Shown in pieces: positions 33,234-41,559 of a DNA stretch of 64,000 nucleotides. Under the pieces are notes generated by a model, which worked only from the letters and a program-made list of their open reading frames with translations, was not told the origin of the DNA and did no database searches. A program made the translations under genes and the position numbers. The DNA is from an uncultured Alphaproteobacteria bacterium. GTDB taxonomy: Bacteria; Pseudomonadota; Alphaproteobacteria; GCA-2731375. The stretch lies in the NCBI GenBank assembly GCA_951812805.1, contig CATOSZ010000001.1, forward strand, positions 806,001 to 870,000, read 5' to 3'. The stretch's first letter is position 1; every line of letters begins with the position of its first letter.

Positions 33234-34415
33234 ATGAGTGAGCCCGGTTCCGAGAGCATAACCGTCCGCGTCGCGGGCGCGCTTCGCGACGTGCCGGCGG
33301 CGGAATGGGACGCCTGTGCCGGCGACGACAATCCCTTCGTGAGCCACGCCTTTCTGGAGGCGTTGGAGGCGTCGGGCTGCGTGCGCGCGAACACCGGCTG
33401 GGCGCCCTATCACCTGCTGGTGCAGGACGACGACGAACGCCTGCTCGGTTGCGTGCCGCTGTACCTGAAAGGCCATTCTCAGGGCGAGTTCATCTTCGAC
33501 TACGGCTGGGCCGACGCCTACGAGCGGGCCGGCGGCAAGTATTATCCGAAGCTGCTGTCCGCCGTGCCCTTCACGCCGGTGACCGGGCCGCGGCTGATGG
33601 TACGGCCGGGGATCGACCGGGCGGCGATGCACGACCAGCTGACGGCGGGGCTGGTGGCGGTCGCCCGCCAGCTCGACGTCTCGACCGTGCACGTGAACTT
33701 CGCGCCGGAGGACGAGTGGCGCCACATGGGCGCCTTCGGCCTGCTGCAACGCACCGACCAGCAGTTCCACTGGCTGAACGACGGCTACGAGACTTTCGAT
33801 GATTTTCTCGCCTCGCTCTCCTCGCGCAAGCGCAAGAACATCCGGCGTGAACGCCAGGCCATCGTCGAAGCCGGCCTGGAGATCGAGATCATCTCCGGCC
33901 CGGACATCACGGAAGAACACTGGGAACATTTCTACCGCTTTTACATGGACACCGGCAGCCGCAAGTGGGGTCGTCCCTATCTGAACCTGCAATTCTTCAA
34001 GATGCTGGGGGAACGGATGGCCGACCGGGTCGCCCTGGTGATGTGTCGGCGCGAGGGCCAATGGATCGCCGGCGCGCTGAACCTGATGGGCAGCGATTGC
34101 CTCTATGGCCGTTATTGGGGCTGCGTCGAGGATCACCGCTTCCTGCACTTCGAAGTCTGCTATTATCAGGCCATCGAACACGCGATCCGGCTCGGCATGG
34201 ACCGGGTGGAGGCGGGCGCCCAGGGGCCGCACAAGATCGCCCGCGGTTACCGGCCGGTGCATGTCTACAGCGCCCACTGGATCGCCGAGAAACGGTTCCG
34301 CGACGCGGTGGAAGACTATCTCCAGCACGAGCGGCGCGAAGTGGACGACAATATCGAGTACCTGGCCGAGTTCGCGCCGTTCCGCAAAGACGACGAGGCC
34401 AGGGCCGGCGAATAA
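33234..34415 (+). CDS. FemAB/GNAT-like protein (DUF482 type)
   Basis: A 393-residue protein of the PF04339-type acyltransferase group (peptidoglycan-biosynthesis-recognition or FemAB-like double GNAT fold). Family features are NPFVSHAFLEALEASG, GCVPLYLKGHSQGEFIFDYG, a basic SSRKRKNIRRERQ helix and the C-terminal EAGAQGPHKIARGYRPV. Characterised relatives transfer amino-acyl or acyl groups; none defines the substrate here. It starts a tightly spaced four-gene unit with a 2OG oxygenase, a cupin and a membrane protein (gaps 12, 16 and 10 bases). The ATG at 33234 overlaps no upstream gene. Confidence 0.85.
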   Translation: MSEPGSESITVRVAGALRDVPAAEWDACAGDDNPFVSHAFLEALEASGCVRANTGWAPYHLLVQDDDERLLGCVPLYLKGHSQGEFIFDYGWADAYERAGGKYYPKLLSAVPFTPVTGPRLMVRPGIDRAAMHDQLTAGLVAVARQLDVSTVHVNFAPEDEWRHMGAFGLLQRTDQQFHWLNDGYETFDDFLASLSSRKRKNIRRERQAIVEAGLEIEIISGPDITEEHWEHFYRFYMDTGSRKWGRPYLNLQFFKMLGERMADRVALVMCRREGQWIAGALNLMGSDCLYGRYWGCVEDHRFLHFEVCYYQAIEHAIRLGMDRVEAGAQGPHKIARGYRPVHVYSAHWIAEKRFRDAVEDYLQHERREVDDNIEYLAEFAPFRKDDEARAGE

Positions 34416-34427
34416 GGAGGGGCCGAG

Positions 34428-35474
34428 ATGACCATCAACCTGTTCCGCGAAAAGGCGCCCGACGACATGGCCGCGGCGATTGCCCGCATCCCGGTGATCG
34501 ACGTCGCCGACGCCTTTTCCGGCGATATCGCGGCCCTCGAGACGACGGCGGCGGCGATCCGCGAGGCCTGTCTGGACGTCGGCTTCTTCTACATTCGCGG
34601 CCACGGCGTGCCGGAGGCGACCATCGAACGGGCCTTTGCGGAGTCGCGCCGCTTCCATGCCTTACCGTTGGAGGAGAAGAACAAGCTCCCGCTCGACCAG
34701 GGCAATATCGGCTATCTCGCGATGAACACCTCGATGCAGAAGCATTCGACGGTGCACAAGGCGACCAAGCCGAACCAGAACGAGAGCTTTTTCATCAGCC
34801 ACGACCGCGGCCCCGATCATCCCGACATCGTCGCCGGCACGGAGTTTCGCGGCGCCAACCAATGGCCGGAAGATCTGCCCGGATTCCGTGAAGGCGTGAT
34901 GGCCTATTTCCAGGCGCTGAACGCGGTCGGACAGGGCATGCTGCCGCTGTTCGCCCGGGCGCTGGAGATGCCGGCCGATTATTTCGACGCCGACTTTTCG
35001 AACGAGAACCACGCGACGTTGCGCATGCTGCACTACCCGCCGACCGAGGTCGAAGACAACGACTTCGGCACCGGGCCGCATACCGACAACAGCTTCATGA
35101 CGATCCTGGCGCGCACGGAAGTGGCGGGGCTCGCGATCCGCCTGCCCGAGGGGGTCTGGGTACCGCCTCCCTTGGTCGAGGGCACTTTCCTCGTCAACAT
35201 CGGCAACATGCTGCGTCGGATTTCCAACGACCGCTTCCTCTCGACCCCGCACGGCGTCCTGGTCGAGGGCAACGCGGATCGCTATTCGATCGCCTACTTC
35301 CACAGCCCGAACGCCTATTCGACCATCCGCGTGGCTTCATCGGGCATCACCGAGGCGACGCCCGCCTGCTATCCCGACGCCCTCTATGCCGACCTGATCC
35401 GGGAGTTCTACAGCGTCAACTACTTCCACCAGAAAACCCACGACAAGGCGAAGATCGAGAACCAATACGCCTGA
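34428..35474 (+). CDS. 2-oxoglutarate/Fe(II)-dependent dioxygenase (isopenicillin-N-synthase-like)
   Basis: A 348-residue dioxygenase. The N-terminal DIOX_N part reads IPVIDVADAFSGD and VGFFYIRGHGVPE. The iron triad is visible as GPHTDNSFMT (His and Asp) and FLSTPHGV (His). The 2-oxoglutarate Arg/Ser is in DRYSIAYFHSPN. GGAGGGGCC precedes ATG 34428. It would hydroxylate or otherwise oxidise a small molecule; its operon partner is an acyl/aminoacyl transferase-like protein, which suggests tailoring of a modified amino acid or peptide (inference). Length typical. Confidence 0.92.
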   Translation: MTINLFREKAPDDMAAAIARIPVIDVADAFSGDIAALETTAAAIREACLDVGFFYIRGHGVPEATIERAFAESRRFHALPLEEKNKLPLDQGNIGYLAMNTSMQKHSTVHKATKPNQNESFFISHDRGPDHPDIVAGTEFRGANQWPEDLPGFREGVMAYFQALNAVGQGMLPLFARALEMPADYFDADFSNENHATLRMLHYPPTEVEDNDFGTGPHTDNSFMTILARTEVAGLAIRLPEGVWVPPPLVEGTFLVNIGNMLRRISNDRFLSTPHGVLVEGNADRYSIAYFHSPNAYSTIRVASSGITEATPACYPDALYADLIREFYSVNYFHQKTHDKAKIENQYA

Positions 35475-35490
35475 TTCAGAGGACGACGCC

Positions 35491-35922
35491 ATGGCTGACC
35501 CTTCCCCGACGGGCGCAAAACGGGCGCCCCGCGTCACCCCGACACCCGGTGGCTCGACCTATGTCGATCCCGCAGGAATCGAGTGGGGGCCGAGCCAGTT
35601 TCCCGGCATCGCCATCAAGGTGCTCTACGAGGACAAGGCGGCCGGCGAGATGACCTGCCTGCTGAAGTGGGAACCGGGCGCGACCCTGCCGATGCACAAG
35701 CACCCGGCGATCGAGCAGTCCTTCGTCCTCGAAGGCTCCTTCTACGATCACGACGGCATCTGCCGCGCCGGACAGTATGTCTGGCGCAAGCCCGGCTCGT
35801 TCCATGAAACCCATTCCGACGAAGGCGCGGTCATCCTGGCGATCTATCGCAAGCCGAACATCTTCAAGAACACCGCCGGGTTCTACGACGACGACGCCCA
35901 GAAGGGCTTCGAGGACGCCTAG
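35491..35922 (+). CDS. Cupin-domain protein (ChrR-like)
   Basis: A 143-residue single cupin. The metal-binding first motif reads GATLPMHKHPAIEQSFVLEG and the second GQYVWRKPGSFHETHSDEG, close to ChrR-type anti-sigma cupins and acetylacetone-cleaving-like dioxygenases. There is no anti-sigma zinc domain in front, so an enzymatic or binding role is more likely. It lies 16 bases after the dioxygenase stop and 10 bases before the membrane-protein gene, within the same probable transcript. Confidence 0.85.
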   Translation: MADPSPTGAKRAPRVTPTPGGSTYVDPAGIEWGPSQFPGIAIKVLYEDKAAGEMTCLLKWEPGATLPMHKHPAIEQSFVLEGSFYDHDGICRAGQYVWRKPGSFHETHSDEGAVILAIYRKPNIFKNTAGFYDDDAQKGFEDA

Positions 35923-35932
35923 GCGCGCGCTC

Positions 35933-36604
35933 ATGGCGGGCGACGACATTCTCGGCGACAGCTACCCGATCGAGATGTGGGTCGACGGGGAGAAGCGCGG
36001 CGTCTATCGCGTCTCGACGGATCGCCGCCGGCCACGGCCGGTGCCGCTATCCCGGCTGACGGATCATGTCATCGACCGCCTCGGCAACAGCCGCTCGAAC
36101 GGTATCGCCGCCGCCGTCATTTTCTTCGGCCTCACGGCCGTCCTGCTCTGGGTCGGTGGCCTGTTCGACGGTTTCACCCCCGAGTTCGGCGTCTATGTCG
36201 GCATCGCCATCGTCGGCGCTATCGCCACATTGGTCGCCACGTTCCGCATGACCACCGTCGTCTCGAACAGGGACCGGGCCGTTTACGTGACGCTCGGTTG
36301 CCTCGGCCTCAGCCACGCCAGAAAGACCGCACTCGACGGTTTCGAAGCCGTCACGCTTCGCTATACGATCGAATCACCGTCCGAACGGTCGGCGGATCGG
36401 CGAGCGTCGCAGGGGCCCCGAAAATCCACGGTGAAGTTCGATGTCCTCCTCGTCGGGGAGGAAACCTTCAATCTCCAGCATTTTTACGACGCCTTCGAGG
36501 CGCGCGAACAGGCGCAGCTATTGGCGGAGTATTTCAACCTGCCCCTGGTCCTGCCCGAGGTCGACGACCTTGCCGCTCTGGAAGAGGTCGACGCCGTCGT
36601 GTAG
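35933..36604 (+). CDS. Membrane protein of unknown function
   Basis: A 223-residue protein. Two adjacent transmembrane helices lie near residues 57-78 (AAAVIFFGLTAVLLWVGGLF) and 86-105 (FGVYVGIAIVGAIATLVATF), with about 50 residues before and about 120 after them. The C-terminal part contains TVVSNRDRAVYVTLGCLGL and an acidic end rich in Leu/Val (LPLVLPEVDDLAALEEVDAV). It resembles bacterial PH-like or photosystem-assembly-type membrane proteins in layout, but I do not recognise it. It is last in the FemAB-like/2OG/cupin unit and converges with the DMT transporter gene. Confidence 0.75.
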   Translation: MAGDDILGDSYPIEMWVDGEKRGVYRVSTDRRRPRPVPLSRLTDHVIDRLGNSRSNGIAAAVIFFGLTAVLLWVGGLFDGFTPEFGVYVGIAIVGAIATLVATFRMTTVVSNRDRAVYVTLGCLGLSHARKTALDGFEAVTLRYTIESPSERSADRRASQGPRKSTVKFDVLLVGEETFNLQHFYDAFEAREQAQLLAEYFNLPLVLPEVDDLAALEEVDAVV

Positions 36605-36610
36605 CGGGGA

Positions 36611-37510
36611 TCACGCCGTCTGGCGGCGTTCGCGATGCCACACATAGACACCGGCGGCGATGAGGATGGCGGTGCCGGCGACGGTCGCGCCATCGGGCAG
36701 CGAGTCGAAGACCAGCACGCCAAAGAGCGTGGCCCAGATGATCGTGCTGTAGGAAAACGGCGCCAGGATCGAGGCCGAGGCCAGCATATAGGCCCGGATC
36801 GTCAGGTACTGGCCGCCGATATGGCAGAGCGCGGTAGCGAACAACAGCACCGCCTGCCACGGCGTCGGCGTCGTCCACGTGGCCAGGCCCAGCGGCGCCA
36901 GGGCGATCAGGCCGCTGCCCGTCGACCAGATCAGCACGGTGAAGGGCCGTTCCGCGCCCCGCATCGCGCGGGTGATGACGAGGGCGCTGGCCCAGCAGAG
37001 TGAGGAGAGCAACGGCAACAGCATCGCCAGCTGGAACGACGCACCCCAAGGCCGCAGGATGACCAGAACGCCGACGAAGCCGAGTGCGACCGCGGCCCAG
37101 CGACGGGGGCCGACCCGTTCCCCCAGAAAGGGAATCGACAACGCGGTAACATAGAGCGGCGAGACGAAGGCGATTGCCGTCGTCGTCTCCAGCGGCAGGA
37201 AACGCAGGGCGTGAATGAAGATCGTCGCGGCGCCGATCAACAGCAGGCCGCGCAGGATCTGCAACATCGGGCGAGACGTACGGAGCGGCCGCTCCCGCCA
37301 GCGAAGCGCGATGAGGGGGGCCAGGAACAGCAGCACCAGGCCATTGCGCCAGAACACCATGAACTCCGGTGCCAGCGCGCCCGCCGCGAGGCCCTTGGCG
37401 ATGGCGTCCATGGTGACGAACAGCCCCATCGCCGTCAGCAACAGCCCAATCGCGAGCCCCGGTCGGTCCCCGGCGTCGGTGCCGTTGTTTCGGGGTGGGG
37501 CGGGCGGCAT
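36611..37510 (-). CDS. EamA/DMT-superfamily transporter
   Basis: A 299-residue inner-membrane permease with ten predicted helices arranged as two EamA repeats. The first repeat holds LAIGLLLTAMGLFVTMDAI and ETTTAIAFVSPLYVTALSIP; the second holds LLPLLSSLCWASALVITRAM and ASASILAPFSYSTIIWATLF. DMT proteins export amino acids, nucleosides or drugs, or import various metabolites; the substrate is unknown. The gene lies 24 bases downstream of the alpha/beta hydrolase gene on the same strand, so it may move that enzyme's substrate or product. Confidence 0.9.
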   Translation of the reverse strand: MPPAPPRNNGTDAGDRPGLAIGLLLTAMGLFVTMDAIAKGLAAGALAPEFMVFWRNGLVLLFLAPLIALRWRERPLRTSRPMLQILRGLLLIGAATIFIHALRFLPLETTTAIAFVSPLYVTALSIPFLGERVGPRRWAAVALGFVGVLVILRPWGASFQLAMLLPLLSSLCWASALVITRAMRGAERPFTVLIWSTGSGLIALAPLGLATWTTPTPWQAVLLFATALCHIGGQYLTIRAYMLASASILAPFSYSTIIWATLFGVLVFDSLPDGATVAGTAILIAAGVYVWHRERRQTA

Positions 37511-37534
37511 CTTTTCCCCTTCCCCCGACCGCGT

Positions 37535-38305
37535 TTACAGCGCGAGAACGTCCGCGCGGACCGTCGCCCAGAAGGCCTCCGGCGCTTCGACGTGCGGGCT
37601 GTGGCCGAGACCGGGAAACAGCGTGACCTCACCGCCGAGCCGGGCCATGCCGTCGGCCGGGCCGATGGCGTCGTGCTCGCCGGTATAGAGATGGATCGGC
37701 GCACGAGCGCCCGGCACGATCTTGGCGATCTCCGCCCGCCCCGTGGCATTAACCCGGGGATCCGTGGAGAGGCGCCAACCGCCGCCTGTCGCCTCGACAC
37801 CCAGCGCCGCGGTACGCGAGTCCGTCCCGGTCAGCCCCTTCAGGCCGGAGACCAGCAGGGCCCGCTCGCGCGCCGCCGTCTCGTCCTCGAACACCCGGCG
37901 GGGCCGGGCCGCGACCGCCTGGCCGGCGGCGACCTCTTCCTCGCTCCACGACGTCTTGATGGCGAAGACCACGGCATGGCGCACCCGCACGCCGAACATG
38001 CCGGTGGCGAGCGCGATGGCGACCGCCCCGCCCATGGAATGGCCGAGCAGGGTCACCGGCTCGTCGGGATCGAGCAACTGCGCGACGTCGGCCGCATGGA
38101 CGCCGACGCCATAGGGCGCCCGGTGGAAGGATTGGCCATGGCCGCGGAAGTCGACGTTCAACCAGCGCCCCGGCCATTCCTCGGTCAGCATCGCAAGCAC
38201 ACCGTCCCAGGCCCCCCGGTTGCACCCGACGCCATGCATCAACACCAGTGCCGGGCCGTCGTCCCGCCCGCCGGTCTCGCAAACGATCAAGCCGTCGTCC
38301 GTCAT
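37535..38305 (-). CDS. Alpha/beta hydrolase
   Basis: A 256-residue serine hydrolase. The oxyanion-hole segment is LVLMHGVGCNRGAWD, VDFRGHGQSFH follows, and the nucleophile elbow is LLGHSMGGAVAIAL. The acid Asp is in YTGEHDAIGPADGM and the His in GLGHSPHVEAPEAF. No signal peptide. It sits between a nitronate monooxygenase gene (9 bases upstream) and a DMT transporter (downstream), all leftward, suggesting one catabolic transcript. An ester, lactone or enol-lactone substrate is plausible but not determined. Confidence 0.9.
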   Translation of the reverse strand: MTDDGLIVCETGGRDDGPALVLMHGVGCNRGAWDGVLAMLTEEWPGRWLNVDFRGHGQSFHRAPYGVGVHAADVAQLLDPDEPVTLLGHSMGGAVAIALATGMFGVRVRHAVVFAIKTSWSEEEVAAGQAVAARPRRVFEDETAARERALLVSGLKGLTGTDSRTAALGVEATGGGWRLSTDPRVNATGRAEIAKIVPGARAPIHLYTGEHDAIGPADGMARLGGEVTLFPGLGHSPHVEAPEAFWATVRADVLAL

Positions 38306-38314
38306 CTCCGTCTC

Positions 38315-39304
38315 CTATCCGGCCAGCCGGCCGAGTACGTCGCGCGCCTCGTCGACCACGGCGCGCACGACATCACCGGCCCCGGTCACTTCGGGGATCA
38401 GGCCGGCGCTTTGCCCGGCCGGCAGCACGCCGTTCTCGACATCGCCTTCGATGCGGCCCCGCTCCGAGGCCGGGTTGCCGACGTGCATGATCTGCAGCGG
38501 GAACGGCTCGATCTCCCCTTCCCGGCTCGCCCAATCCGCGGTGAAGGCGTTTTGGATCAGCCGGCACGGCTTGCCGGAATGGGCCCGCGTTACGATGGTG
38601 CCGGCGCTGTCGGTGGCGGCGATGCGTTCCTTGTAGGCGTCGTGCGCCCGCGCCTCGGCCGTGGCGATGAAGCGCGTGCCGAGCCAGCAGCCCTGCGCGC
38701 CGAGGGAGAGTGCCGCGACCAGCCCTCGCCCATCGGCCAGGCCGCCGCCCGCCAGGACCGGCACGTCGACCGCATCGACCACCGCCGGCACCAGCGCGGC
38801 CGTGCCGATCTCGCCGACATGGCCGCCGCCGTCGCGCCCCGTCGCGATGACGACGTCGACGCCGTCGGCGACCGCCTTCACCGCGTGGCGAACCGCGCCG
38901 ACCACGCTCATCACCGTGATACCGGCCGCGTGGGCGGCGGGGACGACGTCGCGCGGGCTGCCGAGGCCGGAGATCAGGACGGGTACCCGTTCCTCCAACA
39001 CCACGTCGACCATCGATTGCACGGCGTCGGTATAGGTGGCGACGTCGCTGCCCTCGGCCTTGATCGCGGCGAAGAGGATGTCGACCCCGAACGGTTTGTC
39101 GGTGCGGGCCCGGATTCTGGCGATGTCGGCGCGAAGCTCGTCCGCCGTCATGGTCGATCCGGCGCCGATGACGCCGAGACCACCCGCGGCCGATACCGCG
39201 GCGGCCAGGTCGCCGCGGGCAACGAAGCCCATGCCGGCCTGGAATACCGGATACTCGATGCCCAGACGGGCGCAGATCGGGGTTTTCAACGGGTCCTTCG
39301 CCAT
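38315..39304 (-). CDS. Nitronate monooxygenase (2-nitropropane dioxygenase-like)
   Basis: A 329-residue FMN TIM-barrel enzyme that oxidises alkyl nitronates such as propionate 3-nitronate. Motifs are YPVFQAGMGFVA near the start, AAGGLGVIGAG, VDVVIATGRDGGGHVG in the phosphate/catalytic loop, VPVLAGGGLADGRGLVAAL and GAQGCWLGTRF. The usual catalytic His corresponds to GGGH. ATG 39304 has GGGAG about eight bases upstream. Its own upstream region was cut by IS481 copy 2, which begins 62 bases before the start codon. A second, divergent homologue lies at 61955-63007. Confidence 0.9.
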   Translation of the reverse strand: MAKDPLKTPICARLGIEYPVFQAGMGFVARGDLAAAVSAAGGLGVIGAGSTMTADELRADIARIRARTDKPFGVDILFAAIKAEGSDVATYTDAVQSMVDVVLEERVPVLISGLGSPRDVVPAAHAAGITVMSVVGAVRHAVKAVADGVDVVIATGRDGGGHVGEIGTAALVPAVVDAVDVPVLAGGGLADGRGLVAALSLGAQGCWLGTRFIATAEARAHDAYKERIAATDSAGTIVTRAHSGKPCRLIQNAFTADWASREGEIEPFPLQIMHVGNPASERGRIEGDVENGVLPAGQSAGLIPEVTGAGDVVRAVVDEARDVLGRLAG

Positions 39305-39378
39305 GCCATCTCTCCCTCGCAATTCGCGCGCCAGGGTCTAAGATGCGCCGCGATTTCGCAAGGGGATGTCCAGGTTCA

Positions 39379-40386
39379 CTACATATGAGACGACGAGGTC
39401 TTCTTGGCTGTGATCTGTCGAAGGTACTCCTCGGGGGTTTTGCCTTTCAAGGCTCCATGAGGCCTGAAGGTGTTGTAGATGTTGGCGAACTTGTCGATCT
39501 GTGGGTTTAGTTTGTCGAGCTGGTCCTCGATGTCATGGCAGGCGTAGAACTCGTAGCGCCATGCGCCGTTGGCTCGCTCGACGCCGCCATTGAGCTGCGG
39601 CGTCCTCGGCGGCAAGACATAGACGGGGATCTTTCGGCTCTCGCAGGCGGCCTCGAACTCGGCCATGAACTCGGATCCACCGTCGACCTGGATGGCCTTC
39701 ACGGGGAAGGGCAGGTCGGCCACGAGTTTGTCGAGGAAACTCTCGGCGTTCCTGGCGGTCGCTCTGCGGAAGGCCTTGGCACAGGTGAAGCGGCTGACGG
39801 GATCGTAGGCGGTGAACTGCTTGACCGTGCGCTCGCCGGCCGGCGTGATGCTCAAGGTGTCGAGCTGGACCAGATCGCCGGGGGCCGTTGCCTTCATCCC
39901 CTTCGGCAAACGCTTGGCGTGTGGGCGCTTGGCTCTCTTGCCCTTGGCGCGTCGTCGCGCCACGGGCACCGGCACAACGACGCCGCGCGCGACCAGATGG
40001 GCGAGCATGCGACCAACGGTGCTGTCCGACAAGGTGAAGCCCTCTCGGCGCAGCAGCGGTCCGAGCTTGGCCTTGCCCCACATCGGGAAGTCGCGGCGCA
40101 GCCGTTCAAGCCGACGCAGCACCGCACTCGACCACTCTCGGCGACGACGGCGGCGAGGCGCGCGCGAGCGCGGCTCCAACCGCTCGTCCCAGCGATAGAG
40201 CGTGCTACGCGGCACGCCCACCGCCTGGGCCGCCGCCTCGGCCGTCAAGCCGTCACGCCGGGCCCGATGCCAACGCCGGACGGCGTCGCGTCTGAACGCT
40301 ACGCATTTAGTGTCGGGCTCCGCGTTCAGACGCGACGCCGTCCTCCAACCCCTGATAACATGTCGGGGCAGGCCAAAAACCTGCAT
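39379..40386 (-). CDS. IS481-like DDE transposase (copy 2)
   Basis: A 335-residue transposase identical in protein sequence to the copy at 5909-6916. The triad regions LVQLDTLSI, IQVDGGSEF and GGVERANGAWR are intact. A single base difference was noticed, an AGC versus AGT serine codon in NAESFLDKL, which is silent. The start is the ATG following GAAGGAGAT. Near-identity indicates recent spread or gene conversion between the copies. Confidence 0.88.
   Translation of the reverse strand: MQVFGLPRHVIRGWRTASRLNAEPDTKCVAFRRDAVRRWHRARRDGLTAEAAAQAVGVPRSTLYRWDERLEPRSRAPRRRRRREWSSAVLRRLERLRRDFPMWGKAKLGPLLRREGFTLSDSTVGRMLAHLVARGVVVPVPVARRRAKGKRAKRPHAKRLPKGMKATAPGDLVQLDTLSITPAGERTVKQFTAYDPVSRFTCAKAFRRATARNAESFLDKLVADLPFPVKAIQVDGGSEFMAEFEAACESRKIPVYVLPPRTPQLNGGVERANGAWRYEFYACHDIEDQLDKLNPQIDKFANIYNTFRPHGALKGKTPEEYLRQITAKKTSSSHM
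40278..40343. repeat. 22-bp perfect inverted repeat inside the transposase gene (copy 2)
   Basis: The same stem as in copy 1 (outer bases GGACGGCGTC... / ...GACGCCGTCC), early in the coding sequence. Its conservation in both copies is expected from their recent common origin. Confidence 0.85.
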
Positions 40387-40498
40387 GGGGATCTCCTTCA
40401 AGCTGTTGGTCTCGCAACTCACAGCTTCGGAGATCCCCGCCTCTGCCGCCAGAGGCGCGTCTCACATCTATCTGAACCTAGTCAGGGGAACGCGGCGC

Positions 40499-41548
40499 AT
40501 GAAATTCGGTTACTTCACCCTCTCCGACAACGCCTATCCGGGCACGACGCGGAGCGCCAACCAGTTCGTCATGGAGATCCGCGACCAGGCCATCCTGGCC
40601 GACCGGCTCGGCTACAACTCGGCCTGGATCGGCGAGCATCACTTCGATTCGCTCGGCGTGAATTCGCGCCCCTCCACCCTGCTTGCCTCGATCGCGCCGG
40701 TGACGGAGAACATCCGCCTGGCCCCGGCGGTGAGCGTGCTGCCCCTACACCATCCGATCCATGTGGCGGAGGAGTGGGCGACCCTCGACCTGCTGTCGGA
40801 CGGGCGGGTCGACTTCGCCTGCGGGCGCGGCTACGACCGACGCGAATACGCCCCCTTCGGTGCGCCCTTCATGGAGTCGGCGGAAATCTTCTCCGAGGGC
40901 ATCGACGTCCTGCTGAAGGCCTGGGGCGACGGGGCCTGGAGCCACGAGGGCCGGTTCTATTCCATCCCCGAAATGCGTATCACGCCCAGCCCGGTCCAAC
41001 AGCCTATCCCCTTCTATGTCGCGAGCTTTTCGGCCACCAGCCTCGACATCGCGGCGGCCCGGGGGCTGAACGTGATCTACGCGCCTTTCGCCGCGGCGAT
41101 GATGTTCGGCGGCCTCGACGCGGCGGTCGACAGCTACCGGGAGAAGTGCACGGCGGCGGGCAATCCGGCCGGGCGGACCATGTGCAGCTATTTCATCTAC
41201 ATCGCCGACGACGATGCGGCGGAGGCCTACGGCCGCGAAACCCAAATGGACTATTTCCACCACTGCGTCCTGCCCGCCTTCCCCGACGATCCGGCCAAGG
41301 CGCCGCCGACCATGCACTACTTCATGGATATCGTGCGGATCCTGAAGGACATGCAGGCGGCCGACCTCGGCGAACGCTCCATCCTGATCGGCTCGCCGGC
41401 CAAGATCATCGACAGCCTGAAGCGGGTCGAGGCCGCCGGCATCGATGAGGTGATCCTGTACTTCAACGTCGGCAACAAGCCCGACGCCATGGTGCGCGAA
41501 CAGATGCACCGTTTCGTCGAGGAGATCATGCCGGCCTTCGCGGACTAG
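40499..41548 (+). CDS. LLM-class flavin-dependent oxidoreductase
   Basis: A 349-residue luciferase-like monooxygenase using reduced FMN (or F420). Markers are MKFGYFTLSDNAYPG, LGYNSAWIGEHHFDSLG, LAPAVSVLPLHHPIHVAEEW, TLDLLSDGRVDFACGRGY and IGSPAKIIDSLKRVEAAGID. The ATG at 40499 is 10 bases from the IS481 edge. Its binding site AGGGGA is partly made of the 5-bp target duplication, so translation should survive, but the native promoter is now about 1.1 kb away on the other side of the IS. An M20 peptidase gene follows after 11 bases in the same direction. Confidence 0.92.
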   Translation: MKFGYFTLSDNAYPGTTRSANQFVMEIRDQAILADRLGYNSAWIGEHHFDSLGVNSRPSTLLASIAPVTENIRLAPAVSVLPLHHPIHVAEEWATLDLLSDGRVDFACGRGYDRREYAPFGAPFMESAEIFSEGIDVLLKAWGDGAWSHEGRFYSIPEMRITPSPVQQPIPFYVASFSATSLDIAAARGLNVIYAPFAAAMMFGGLDAAVDSYREKCTAAGNPAGRTMCSYFIYIADDDAAEAYGRETQMDYFHHCVLPAFPDDPAKAPPTMHYFMDIVRILKDMQAADLGERSILIGSPAKIIDSLKRVEAAGIDEVILYFNVGNKPDAMVREQMHRFVEEIMPAFAD

Positions 41549-41559
41549 AGGGGGAATCG

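Larger units (their letters stand above)
39367..40484 (-). mobile_element. IS481-like insertion sequence, copy 2
   Basis: A 1,118-bp element in opposite orientation to the copy at 5811-6928, with the same ends (TGTCCAGG at 39367, CCTAGTCA at 40484). It is flanked by a perfect 5-bp duplication GGGGA (39362-39366 and 40485-40489), so this is a simple insertion. It lies in the about 71-bp intergenic space between divergent nitronate monooxygenase and LLM oxidoreductase genes. The duplicated bases are part of the downstream gene's ribosome binding site. Confidence 0.9.
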
